Positions 11,236 to 22,312 of a stretch of DNA of 64,000 bases are shown in pieces. The notes under the pieces are model-generated. The model saw only the letters and a program-made list of their open reading frames with translations. It made no database searches and was not told the origin of the DNA. Made by a program: the position numbers and the translations under genes. The stretch is from Pedinophyceae sp. YPF-701 (Eukaryota; Chlorophyta; Pedinophyceae). Where the stretch lies: the NCBI GenBank assembly GCA_916048055.1, contig CAJZHL010000019.1, positions 868,001 through 932,000 of the forward strand, read 5' to 3'. Positions within the stretch are counted from its first letter, which is position 1. Every line of letters begins with the position of its first letter.

Positions 11236-11734
11236 GGCCCACTCGAGCCGTGAGGCTCGCAATTGCAGCCCTTCTTTTGGGTCTACCAGCGCACGTGGAC
11301 AGATAATCACGATACGCGACGAGACGTGCGCGGGAAGGAGACACGCTGGGCCTGAAACGTCCGCAGTGCGACACGGGCACGGCCGCGCTGCCCGCGCCCT
11401 TCGCTTCTATCGAACCGCGAGGGGGTCGAAACGAGTTTGGACGGCAGGGTGCGCTGCGATGCTGTCCGGCGCCCCGGGGCAACGAGGAGCCGCCCGTCAC
11501 CACAGGCCTGAGTCATGCGCGCCTGACATCGACAACTTATGACTAGAGTACAAGTCATGTTCCTGACAGCGGTTGTCGGGTAGCGCCGCGCGTCGTAGGA
11601 GGACGCCGGACTCACGGCAGTGCCAGTGGGCCCGGACGAAGACGTTCGAGATGTCGCGGACGCGGGTTGCGGGCTGGTAGCGATCTGGGTGTGCCGGAGA
11701 GAGGGCCGAGGCCAGGCAACCGCGCGCGTGGACG
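11236..11734. other. Divergent promoter region, monooxygenase and YaaA genes
   Basis: 499 bases between divergent starts. I see no clear regulatory motif. Confidence 0.4.
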
Positions 11735-12822
11735 ATGATCGTCCTGCTCAGTCCGGCCAAGACGGTCGACCAGAGTGATCCAGACTTCACGGTCCGCTCG
11801 GGCACCGAAATCACCGCGCGACTTGCCGCCGCGAGCGTCGCACCGTTGCCAGTCCTGGCAGCGGTGCAGCTGCCTCACCCACCGCTACCCTCTTCGTTCA
11901 ACTGTCGTCAACGTGCAGGAGAAGTCGAGCATTCCCTTTCCCGCCGAGACAGCCAAGCTCGTGGCCCAGTTGAAGGAGATGAGCAAGCAGGACTTGCGGT
12001 CCACTCTGGGCATCTCCGACAACCTCGCGGCGCTCAACCACGAGCGCTACGCCGGCTGGGAGGACCAGAAGGAGATGCAGTGCGCGTTGCTGTTCGACGG
12101 GGAGGCGTACAAGGGTCTGCGCGCCAGGACGCTCTCCCCCGAGGACCTGCGCTACGCCCAGGAGCACCTGCGGATCCTCAGCGGCCTGTACGGCATCCTC
12201 CGGCCGCTCGATGCCATCAAGCCGTACCGCCTTGAGATGGGCACGAAGCTCTCGGGCCCGCACGGTGCGCACACATTCCTTGCCTGCTGTGATGTCGTTC
12301 GCAAACACGTGGTGGCCCTGCGCGACTCACGCGCCCGACCATCCGCGCACGCCGCTCGCAGGCAAGGATCTGTACGCGCTGTGGGGCCCTCGGAACGCCA
12401 AGGAGATAAACAAGGCTTTGGCTGCGCAGAAAGACCCCAAATCTCGACTTGTGGTGTCGTGCGCCAGCGCAGAGTATCTCAAGTCGGTGCGCGTGGCCGA
12501 CCTGGAGTACCCGCTCGTGCACTGCGTGTTCCCAGGGCCGGCGGTGTACGCGAAGCAGGCGCGCGGGGCGATGGTGCGGCACATCATCGAGAACAAGATC
12601 AACGACCGCGCCGGGCTGGAAACGTTCACCGGCGCGAACGGGGAGTGGCGGCACGACCCGGAGGCGTCGGGCGAGCACGAGGTGGTCTTTGTGCGGGACC
12701 CGGGTGCGGCGAAGGGCGCGGGGCGGACGGCGGCGAGGGCGGCAGGGGGCGCGAAGCGCAAGGCGGGTGCGGCGCAGGCGGACGGCGGGGCGAGGAAGAC
12801 CAAGGCGAAGAAGAAAGCGTGA
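11735..12822 (+). CDS. yaaA: YaaA (UPF0246) peroxide-stress family protein
   Basis: Exons 11735-11791, 11919-12264 and 12362-12822 join in phases 0 and 1 to give 287 residues. Diagnostic features are the N-terminal MIVLLSPAKTVD, the central LSGLYGILRPLDAIKPYRLE followed by MGTKLSG, then GKDLYALWG across the second intron, LVVSCASAEYLKSV, and a C-terminal ARGAMVRHIIEN block. E. coli YaaA lowers free iron and limits DNA oxidation under peroxide stress, and the structure suggests a DNA-binding cavity. Unlike bacterial members, this protein continues with about 35 residues of Ala/Lys-rich tail ending KTKAKKKA, which resembles a nuclear localisation or DNA-contact tail. It lacks an obvious transit peptide. 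Family call is firm. A nuclear role in oxidative DNA protection is inference. Confidence 0.92.
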
Positions 12823-12956
12823 CGCCGTGTAACAGCAGGCCGATCCGCTGGAGCACAGGTGGTGGCGATGCCATGGCACTTTGGATACTCGCCACGCCCC
12901 GCAATGCGCAGAGGCATGTGTTGGTTGTTTGGGCGCTGACGTGTCGCATGTGCAGC

Positions 12957-15900
12957 CTACAGGAAGTCGAGCACGGGGCCGAGGTCGCGGGCCGTGCCGC
13001 TCGATGCGGCAGCCCCGGTCTTGGCGCGCTTGTGCGTCGGCCCGTCTCCGTCTCCGGCGGCGATTGCGTTTGGCGTGTGCGGTGCGCCACCGTCGCGCGG
13101 CGCGCTTTCGCCTCCGTGGCTCGCAGTCTGCTCCACAGGACGCAGGGTGGCGTGGTCGGAGGTTGGGCCTGCTTCGTTCGCGGCAGCTGGCAGCGGCTGG
13201 GGCACCAGGGTGGGGGGGGAATCCTGGTCCTCGTCAGCATCGCTGTCGTACTGAATCGTCAGGCAGTCGATGAGGCGCTGTCGGACGACCTCGGGGTCGT
13301 CGCGCTCTGCGGTGCAGTGGACCAGAACACTTGCTTTCTCGATCTTGATTCGATAAGACATATATTTTTGTCTTTCGTGGTATTCCTGACGGCTGTCACG
13401 CTGCCTGGGCTCCCTGGACGAGACACGGGGCAACGCACCTCGGTCGAAGGTGCGGGCGATCTGCTTCGCCTCGCGCATGCTCTGCTCGCGCAGCTCCAGG
13501 ACACGTGACTTGTGTTGGGGCGGAGGCACGGGCGCGCCGCTCTCGAGGCACGCCGCGATCTGCGCGGCGCGCTGGACGATCTTCTCGGGTATGCCGTGCA
13601 CCTGCACGCACGCGCGATGCACAACGCGCGGGATGGGGGACTCGAGGATTCCTCGAAGTAAATGCAAAACCTCACTGCCGAAACGACGACAGGTTGTTGC
13701 GTCTCTGCATCTGCGTGGCAGCACGCCGACGCCGAGCTCCTTACCCGCGCGCAGTGGATCCCGTACGACGGCGCGAGATGCCCCGGCACGAGCTTGAACA
13801 GATACTTGACCTCCGCGGGCAGGTATGACCCAGAAACATCCCCCCCGGCCCCCGACGCACCGCCGCGGTCCTGCTCCACGCGGTACGCCATCGTCAGGAA
13901 CTCCATGCTCGGCGTGCGCGGCAGCACGTCCTGACTCAGGAGCTCCTGGAAGTGCGTGACCACGAACGCGCGCGGAGCGGGAACGACGCCCCTGGCGAGG
14001 TACTGGATGCACCCGGCGAGCAGCGCCGCGCCGTCGCCGGCGAGCGTGCCCTTTCCGAACTCGTCGAGCACCACGATGCTCCGCGGCGTCGCCGCGCGCA
14101 GAATCGACCCCACCCGCGTCAGGTCAGTCAGGAACCAGCTGGACCCGATCTTCGCGTTCATGCCCACGCGCGCCGGCGTCTGCGCCGCGATGCGGTCCGC
14201 GAGCCCGACCACGGCCGCGTCAGCGGGCACAAACGATCCCACGTGCGCGAGATACGCGATTATTGCGCAGCCGCGCACGTGCACGCTCTTGCCGGACTGA
14301 TTCGGGCCGGTGACGACCTGCACGCGGCCTGCGGCGTGGTCCATGTGGCAGTCGTTCGCGACGAACGGGTCGCCGCGCTGCTCGACGGCGATCTGAGAGA
14401 GCAGGTGGCGCCCATTCGTGATTTTCAGGACAGGGTCTTCGACCACCTCCGGACGAACGAGGTTGTGCGCCTGCGCTGCAGGAGTCTCGACCGCGGAGCC
14501 AGACGCCATGAGCGCGCGTGCGGCTCCACGCCGGGCGCGACAGTCGCTGCGTGGTTGACACGAGGTCGCTGCAGTCGCGCTGTCAGTTGGGATGCGGCGC
14601 GCGTGCCTACCTGCGGACGCGAGCGCCAGGGCTGCGTCAACAGCGCCGACGGCCGCCGCGGACGCTTCGAGCGCCGGGCGCGACTCCGTGGACAGCCGCG
14701 TGACGAGCTCCGACAGCACCGCGCGCTCCACGTCACGGATGTTGTTCAAGACGTCCCCGAACTCCGCGTCCAGCTCGGCGCACGCTGCGCAGCAGCACAC
14801 GAGATGCGCGCAGCACGGTGACAGGAACGCTCGGGTCCCGAGCACCGGCATGGTGCAATCGGTTGCTTTCGAGCTGGCAATTGCATTGCAGTCAATTAGG
14901 CTTTTCAATTGAAGCTGCAACTAGCGCTTTGCGGCGGCGCACCGGCGGTGTAGTAGAACGTCGAGGGCTTGCCGCCCTCCTCGGGCCCCTGCATGACGAA
15001 CTGCCAGTCCGGCAGGTAATCGAGCACGTCCTGCCCGGGGATGGGGCCGCGCACCCGCATCAGGTACCCAGTCCCGGGACAGTACTCGCACGTCCACACC
15101 TGGCCCGCGCACCGACGCGCCGCGAGCGTCTCCGGCACGCGACGGACCTCGGCCTCCGCGACGCGCGTCATCACGTCGCCGAGCATCCCGTAAGAGCCCT
15201 GCAGCACGGACACCAAGTTGTATGAAACACAAGAGACACTCAGCGGATCGGATACCTACAACTCGCGCTGGCGCTTCGGCTCAGATCCCATGCATCCCTG
15301 CTGCGCCTGCCCTCCGCTGCGGGGCGCCGCCTCGCCGCCTCGCTGTCGGCATTGCCTCTTGACGAGAGGCGCACCTTGAGCCCGTCGAGCTCGTCGCAGA
15401 CGCCGTCGGCGATCACCGAGTCGTCCCCGTCCGTGTACTCCTCGCTGAGTATCGTGTGGAGCAGCGCGTGGGTCTGCGCGAGCGCGTCGGACGACAGCGC
15501 ATCGACCAGCTCCTCCAGCAGCGAGGGCGCGCTCGACGTCTCTGCGCGCGGGAAAGGGCCGGAACCCGCGTCGGCGCGAAAGCACGGCGTGCGGAGGCCG
15601 TGCCAAGGCTGCACGGGTGACACGCAAGCGCACACGCGCGTTTCCCGGAGGTCTGAGCTGCGTCATGATTCGTTGTCATGACGTCGTAGAAGTACAACGT
15701 CGTAGAAGTACAACGCGATGCGCGCAGTCGAGGTCGGCGGTGGGCCGGGGCTTTCGCTTCTATCGCGCTGCTGCTCACCGTCAAGGACGTCCCAGTCCCA
15801 CTCCGGGCTGCCCTGACTCAGGGCGGCGGGGGTGTTGCGCGGCCTGGAGGCGGGCGGGCTGAACGGGCTCGGCGCAGCGGGGCTGGCGGCCGGAGTTCTC

Positions 15901-17296
15901 CCGGACCGGTCCGCCAGGGTCTCGCTCGCGATGTGCAGCAGCGCGTGCTTCACCTCGAGGATGCTCGACACCGCCTGCGGGCACCGGGCTCGGCGACCGG
16001 TAACACATAAACACATGCGGGACGATGCTGTTCACGAACCGGAGCGTCCCGCGGGGCGCGCCTTGGCCAGGACGAAGAAGTCTTTGTTCTCGTAGACGCC
16101 CATGGACCGTTCCAGGCGCCGCAGGATGGCTACGACGTCCTTGCAGCCCTTCAGCTTGGGTCGCAGCGCCTCCCGCGCGTGCGCGAGCGCCTCCACGAGG
16201 TCCAGGCGCCGCTCGATCCTCGCCACGCTGTCGAGAGGCCGGACCATCCAGCTGCGCAGGCACCGCGCCCCGACCGGCGTGACGGTGGTGTTGAGCCACC
16301 CAAACACACTGAAGCCCTCCTTGGCCACGCCGATGCCCATGAGGGAGGGGGGGGGCTCCGACTGGAAGATCTGGAGGGAATGCAGCGTCTGCGGGTCGAC
16401 GACGAGGAACCCCTCCGGCGTCAGCTGCGAGAGGCGGGCCAGCACCGGCACACCGTTCTCCGTCTCCAGGGCGTTTTCCTGCGCAGAGAGGCGGCGAAAG
16501 CCCGGAAATCGGAGCTTCAATTTATGAAAGATGCCGTCATCGCGGAGTAAGGCCGCGCGGCGCGGCGCAGGGTGCAGTTGGCGCTTGCCCGTTCGAGGAT
16601 GCTGATGAGGCCGCCGAGGGCCGCGAGCTGCTGGTCCGCGTCCGTGTCGATGAGGGTGCGCAGGTACGCCCAGCGCTGGCGGGCGTCGACGAGGCCGGGC
16701 GGCATGCCCTGGCATTCGAGCGAGATGAGTTTCGCGTGCACCTCCTTCCTCCCGAAGATCCCGGGGCGCTCCCTCTTGACGACGTACTCCGCGCGATCTG
16801 CGGAGAACGATCCCAGGAACGTGGAAGGGCGGGTCGTGTCGAGCGAAGCAACGGTGCGGCAGCCAAGCGTGTTGCTCGAATAAAAACTACTCACATTGAC
16901 TTTTTGCGTTCTTTCACTGCGAGTCCCGTGCGACAGGGCCGCGGATCGGCACTACAGCCTTGTTATCAGCGTGTCGCGGCGCGGGCGGGTCCATCGCGGG
17001 CTTGCGGGGCACGTAATCGGGCCCGCACCAACAGACGGCGACTTGAGCGCCTCGACAAGGGCGTCCGAGGAGCCCGCGCTCGTCCAGATGAGATCGGGGG
17101 AGACGTGGAGTTTTACGAGCTGGACGGACTGCGTGCAGTCGACGGTGCTCGCAGCCAGGTCGTCGGGGGCCTGGAACACGGCCGCTGAGTTGCGGTTCGC
17201 GTCGTAGCACGCGAAGCCGATCGCGCCACCCCAGGCCACGCAGGCCATGTACATTCCCATCGCCAGGGCCTCCTGCTCTGGCACCGCACCGTCCAT
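12957..17296 (-). CDS. MSH5: MutS homologue MSH5 (meiotic)
   Basis: At least ten exons. From the 3' end: 12957-13306, 13439-13601, 13745-14475, 14611-14784, 14943-15198, 15375-15541, 15779-15974, 16062-16478, 16589-about 16874, and an N-terminal exon starting at the ATG at 17296. The join between the last two is unresolved; the other phases close. Visible domains: N-terminal GGAIGFACYDANRN; core block SLQIFQSEPPPS...GFSVFGWLNTTVTPVG, which matches MSH5 rather than MSH2-4 or 6; Walker A GPNQSGKS; Walker B VVLDEFGKGT; and the PSYGIHCARVHGIPEKIV end of the ATPase. A Ser/Asp-rich tail of about 80 residues follows. Known MSH5 pairs with MSH4 to stabilise crossover intermediates and has no mismatch-repair role. 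Two introns use GC donors (AAG|GCGCGC at 16061, CGG|GCAAGC at 16588), each required by phase and homology. Confidence 0.9.
15681..15712 (+). repeat. 16-bp perfect tandem duplication in an MSH5 intron
   Basis: The unit ACGTCGTAGAAGTACA occurs twice head to tail with no mismatch, inside the intron between the 15779 and 15541 exon borders of MSH5. Confidence 0.9.
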
Positions 17297-17730
17297 TATT
17301 GTTCCACAGGGCCCGGGAGCGAGTCGCCTTAACACATCGAATGACGCAACCTCTCGCGAAGCTCGCGGTTCGCAGCAGCGCGTGTGCGCGGCTATGCCCG
17401 CGGTCTGCTGGACATGGCGTCGATGTCGGCTGGCAGGGCTAGGCTCTCCCGGGGGACGACGGTGTGTTGACACGCCCCAGAGTCGGACTCAGTCCTCAGG
17501 AGTCCTTCGCGGCCTCTTCGGGGCCGAGTCGGTGGTGCTATCGACACAATCGGCGAGTCCAAACCACGCATTGATCGTAGACGCGACCGTACGCTGAAAA
17601 ACCCCACGAGCGGGAACGGGAGCGAGAGACGAGTCGCGGCAGGCCCGTGTGGAGGCCGGAGCGAGCTGTCGTTCGAGGGTTCGCGGGCGGAATTCTCCTT
17701 CAGGGTAAAGGTCGGACTCGGTGAAGCAGC
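17297..17730. other. Divergent promoter region, MSH5 and V-ATPase E genes
   Basis: 434 bases between divergent starts, one meiotic and one housekeeping gene. No motif identified. Confidence 0.4.
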
Positions 17731-19353
17731 ATGGGGCTCGACAGTGGGGAGGTCGAGCGGCAGCTCGCGCATATGATCCGTTTCATCAAGCAGGAGGCAG
17801 AGGAGAAGGCGAACGAGCTGCAATTCGAGGCCGAGGAGGAGTTCAACATCTCTAAGCTGCAGGTGAGGCGCCCCCCACGCCCCCTGCCCACCCCGCCGGG
17901 CCCAGGGCAGCGCTATGCCACCCTCTGCACACTCCTGCCTCGCGCGCCCGGCAGCTGCGCTTCCTGCTGCCACGGCTGCCACCGCCTCTATCCTGACAAC
18001 AGCCACGTGCTCGCCAGGGCCGGAATCCAGGCGCTCCGGCGCGCTTTCCGGCAGGATGGCGGCCTGCGGGACGCTGCCTCCTCGTGCGCACCGCACCAGC
18101 GTCCGGCGGTCTGCGGCGACCGCGGCGCAACCTCGCGCGAGGATCCATGCTCTCGCATGCCTCCCGCGCGAGAACCTGCCGCGATCCCCCAGCAGGCACC
18201 CAGCCGCTTGGCCCGAAGGCTTCCCGCTGCTCTCGCGCGCCCAGCAACCCCCCCGGGCCCTTCCTTCCCACTCCCCTCGCTCCCTCCACGGACACCATTT
18301 CATCCCCATGCAACAGCGCGCCTGACCCGCGCCCGGAGACCCCCCCCGCGGCACCCCCGCGCCCCTACGCCGCCACCGCACCCTCGCGCCCGCCCACGCC
18401 CTCCCTGCGCCCCCCGCTCCGCAGCTCGTCGAGGCCGAGAAGGCTCGCATTCGCAAGGAGTACGCGCGCAAGCAGCACCAGCTCGAGGCCAAGAAGAAAG
18501 TCGAGGCCTCCCAGCAGCTCAACGCAGTGCGGCTGCAGATGCTGCAGGCCAAGCACGCGCTGGTCCAGTCGACGGCGAGCGAGGCCAGGAACCAGCTCGT
18601 CGCGCTCACGCGCCGCCAGGCCGACTACAAGACCCTCCTGACCAGGCTCATTGCCCAGGCGATGACGCACATGGAGGAGAAGTCCGTCAAAGTGCGGTGC
18701 CGCGAGGTGCGTGCGACCCGACGCCCGCCGATCCTCGCCTGCCACGATCATGCCTCTCCCTGCTCGCGATCTCGGCGCGTTCGGCGCCCTGGCGGCGGCG
18801 CCGCGGCTCGCTGACTGACTGCCTGCGCTGGGGTGTTTGTCTGTTGCAGGTGGACCAGGGGCTCGTGCAGGCGGTGATCGAGAACGCCCGCGCGGAGTAC
18901 AAGAAGGCGGTTGGCAAGGAGGCGCCGGCAGCGACCCTCGACACGGCCAAGTTCTTGCCACCCCCCCCCACAGGTGCCACACCCCCCCGCGCCGCAGCCG
19001 CCCACGCACGCGACCCGCACGCATGGCACGCGCGCAGGAATGATGCCCCCGCGCGCGTCACTGCGCCGGCAACGCTCCCGCACTCGGGCCTCCCTATGCA
19101 ACCACCGACAACGAACGTGCGCCCCCCGCGCAGTCGCGCGTGACCTGTGCGCGCGTCCGCACACGCGCCCGCGCACACCGTTCCTCTGCTTGCAGGAAAA
19201 GAGGAGGAGGGCGCGAAGACGTGCCTGGGCGGCGTGGCGGTCACGTCGGAGGATGGGCGCATTGTGTGCAGCAACACGCTTGACCACCGTCTCGAGATCG
19301 TGCTGCAACAGAACCTGCCGAACGTGCGGTCGGCGCTGTTCGGGGACGAGTAG
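17731..19353 (+). CDS. VMA4: V-type H+-ATPase subunit E
   Basis: Exons 17731-17862, 18425-18706, 18850-18973 and 19196-19353 give 231 residues, the normal size for subunit E. The N-terminal helix, VERQLAHMIRFIKQEAEEKA followed by NELQFEAEEEFNISK, is strongly diagnostic. It continues into the long charged coiled coil and then the globular C-terminal domain with GGVAVTSEDGRIVCSNTLD and LPNVRSALFG. Subunit E forms, with subunit G, the peripheral stalks that hold the catalytic V1 head to V0 on vacuole and endosome membranes. The first intron is long (562 bases) and very GC- and C-rich, which creates large spurious frames on both strands. A Pro run lies at the third exon border. The genes for subunits A and F are in the same window. 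Confidence 0.95.
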
Positions 19354-20476
19354 GCGGGCGTCCGCGGCGCGCGGGCGGCCCGGAGGGCGCCTGCGCGGCG
19401 ATGCGCCGAGTCTCTGGGAAGATGTGAATCTCGATTCGAGGAACGGAGGTTATTGGTCCAAGTCCAAGTCGGTGGGTTTCGCGGCGCGCGGGGCCCGCGC
19501 GGCGCGCGTTCCCGCGGCGAGGAGCGCCCGCCCGTGCCGCCCGCGCCCGCGCGCAGCGCCGCTGGGAGCCGCGGCGGGCCTCAACGGCGACCGACCCCAT
19601 ACGGGAGGTTGCAAGCCCAACGCCCCGCCCCGCGCACCCCTCGACCTCCGCCGGCCGCGCCGACGGCACCGGGACCGCCAGCAGATACGTACAAGCGCAG
19701 ACGGCTGCCGCACAGGCGCGCGCGCGGGCCAGGTCGCGCTCCGCCGCACCCTGTTTGGTGGTTGGACAGGCTCTCCGGCGGAGAGTAACCGGGGCGAGGC
19801 GAGGCGCGCTCGGTGCTGGAAGAGCTCTTCCTGATCGAGTGGCGCGCCGGGGGCGCGGAAACGTGGCGCGTCCGGCGGCCGTTCGCGCGGGCTGTGTGCG
19901 CGCTGCCAGGGCCGAGGGTTTCGCATGGCTGGGAAGTCTTTGGCTCTTGCGCGCTTTCGCAGGCGTTTGTAGGCGCGGAACGCGGCGCGGACGGGATGCG
20001 CTGGATCACAAGATTGCGGCAGCGCGGGTCCGAGCGCGCCCGGCGGCAGGACGCGGCGCTCCGAGTGCCCCGCCGGCAGAGGTGTGGACAAGGAGCGCGC
20101 TGCGGCGTGTGAGACCTCGCTCGACGGCGCTCGGAGCGCGTTTCCCGATGAAATGGGGTATTAATTCCCCGCAATTGGCGGTAAAATCTGCGTTGCTTGC
20201 CGCCCGTGGTCCGCTGCCGCAGGAGATGCCCCCTATCGGCCCCGATGCGCGCGACGCGTGGCGATCACGGCCGAACGCGATGGTATGACGGGGAAGACGG
20301 ATACATTGCGGGCGTACGTGACGGCCGTTGCCGCCATGGGGCTCCCGTGCGGAGCGTGTACGGTCTGCCACACACACGGCGACGCCCCCAGGCCCGGTTT
20401 CGCCGCGCCCGGGGCTCGTAGGGCGGCCGCGCGGCCGCTCCGAGGTCATCTCAGTTCACAGAGGTAATCAGTCAAA
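19354..20476. other. Upstream region of rbcS-1
   Basis: About 1.1 kb without a supported gene, between V-ATPase E and rbcS-1. Around 20155-20170 it has an A/T core flanked by GGGG and CCCC, noted separately. It should hold the rbcS-1 promoter. Confidence 0.4.
20155..20170 (+). promoter_or_regulatory. A/T core flanked by GGGG/CCCC upstream of rbcS-1
   Basis: GGGGTATTAATTCCCC lies about 320 bases before the rbcS-1 start. It is one of few A/T-rich spots in a very GC-rich spacer and is nearly palindromic. Whether it is a core-promoter or factor-binding element is a guess. Confidence 0.25.
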
Positions 20477-21457
20477 ATGGCCGCCATCGCCCAGATCTCC
20501 ACCGCTAAGGTCGCCGTCAAGGCCCCCGTCGCCAAGGCTTCGGCCTCGGCCATGCGGGTGAGCGCCCCGCGCCGTCGAGACGCGCCTCCCCGGCCACATC
20601 AGTACCTGCTCTCGCGATCTGTCGCGCCGCGCCGCCCCGGGAGCCCCCATCGCGCGCGGCCGCCGCGCCTCTGCTCCCCAAGCCCTTGAGCGGCCCGTAC
20701 AGCGCGACGCGGGGGCACCCACGCTCGCGCTGGCGATTTCCCGCCTTCTCCGAACCAGATCGTTTCAGAAATGCGCGCCCCGGCGCCGGAAGTAGGCGCT
20801 GCGCGCCGCACGCGCGGGCTGTTGCTTGAAGGAGGCGACCCAGGGTCCGGCGGCTCAGCGCTGCGGCCCCTGGCGCGTCCCGCCCGCGTGCGATTGCATC
20901 TCTTGGTATCAAACGCGAAGGTTCTTGCGGCACCGGCGCTGATTCAGGCCTCCGTCGACCGCTGGCGCCGGTCGCCCGAGCGCGTGCGTTATCCGGGCCC
21001 CGTACTCACGACGTCGCGCGTCTCCGCGTCGCGTCCTGCGCAGGTGTGGACCCCCTTCAACAACCAGTTCTTCGAGACGATGTCGTACCTGCCGCCCCTG
21101 ACGGACCAGGAGGTCGCTCGCCAGATCGACTACCTGACCAACTCGGGCTTCGTTCCCTGCATCGAGTTCGCCTCGGAGGACCAGGGCATCGTGTCCAACG
21201 AGAACTGCATCCGCTTCGCCGAGGGTGCGTCGGTGACGTACCAGGACAACCGCTACTGGACCATGTACAAGCTGCCCATGTTCGGCTGCACGGACTCGCA
21301 GGAGGTCATCCGCGAGATCGCCAACTGCAAGAAGCTGTTCCCGGGCTGCTACATCCGCGTGGTGGGCTTCGACAACGTCCGCCAGGTGCAGTGCGCCGGC
21401 TTCCTGGTGCAGCGCCCGGGCTCGGCGCTCGCGCCGGAGGCTCGCTCGGTGGCCTAA
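20477..21457 (+). CDS. RBCS1: RuBisCO small subunit, copy 1
   Basis: Two exons, 20477-20557 and 21044-21457, give a 164-residue precursor. The first exon encodes a transit peptide, [20 protein letters not shown] followed by ASASA, and the mature start MR. The intron sits exactly between Arg and the [20 protein letters not shown] that opens the mature subunit. The rest shows the long chlorophyte-type loop after [10 protein letters not shown], then [12 protein letters not shown] and the C-terminal [10 protein letters not shown]. It assembles with the plastid-encoded large subunit into L8S8 RuBisCO in the chloroplast. The transit peptide, about 25 residues, is short for this family (about 45 in Chlamydomonas). 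It differs from the other two copies by Glu in place of Gly in the loop (RFAEG versus RFAGG). The 486-base intron is unlike that of the other copies. Confidence 0.97.
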
Positions 21458-22312
21458 GCTAATTGCGGCTGATGGGCCTCTGTGAACTGCAACAAGATGC
21501 GCGACTCACTCACGCCGGCGTCACCGTGCTCGCACACGCGGACAGCGCGTCGCGCGGACCGTTGCGCTGTCGAGCGCCCCGCGCACACGCTCCAGCTGTT
21601 GCCACTGCTTTCGCGCGGCGGCACGCGCCGGAGCCCTCCACCTCGCTGGACGAGTGGCGCCGGCGGCGTGTCGCTTGCGCGTCGTGGTGTGAGCCGTGCG
21701 GCCCGGCCCGTCGCCTGCTCCGGCGCTCGCCGCGAGCCTCGCCACTTGCCTCCCAACCCGAGGCGATGCGGGCTCCTTCCCGGCCGCTGCGTCGCCGATG
21801 CCAATGTGTGTTTGCGCGACGGCGACTCGGAGCAGCGCGAGACGCAGCCGTCGCGAGGATCGCGCCGCGTCGCCCCGTCCCCGCGCGTTTGGCGGCGCCG
21901 CAGCAAGCGCCCCCCGCGCCGCGAATCCAGCGCGTTGCCCGGACGAAATCACACGCCGACGCCTTCCCTGTTTCATAAACACGCCGATCCTCCGTGATTC
22001 AGATCGCATTTCGTCGGGAACGCTCGATCGCACCCCGCTGGGTTTCGGATGCCATCCTGGCCCCGCGCCCTGCGACCCGGCCGCGGCCCCGCTGGGCGCT
22101 GACCGGCCAGCGTGGCATCTCTTCTGAGCTAGGAGAGGAGGATCCGGGAGGTTGCGGCGGGGAGGCGACGTCCGCGCGTCACTGCGGGAGGCGTTGCACT
22201 GCCTAGGAGGGGTCGCCCGGAGCGGCCCGGGGACAAGGGGGCAGGCCCGGCCCTGTCGCGCGCAGCGGTGCTTGCTGCTTGTGTGCGCGTTTTCGGCGAG
22301 ACGGGAGCGAGG
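21458..22312. other. Intergenic region between rbcS-1 and OEP80
   Basis: About 0.85 kb with the rbcS-1 3' end and the OEP80 promoter. I see no feature with family support. Confidence 0.35.

Noticed and set aside
17392-18609. 405-codon minus-strand frame
   Set aside because: It lies across the exons and C-rich introns of V-ATPase subunit E on the other strand; low complexity and no motif.
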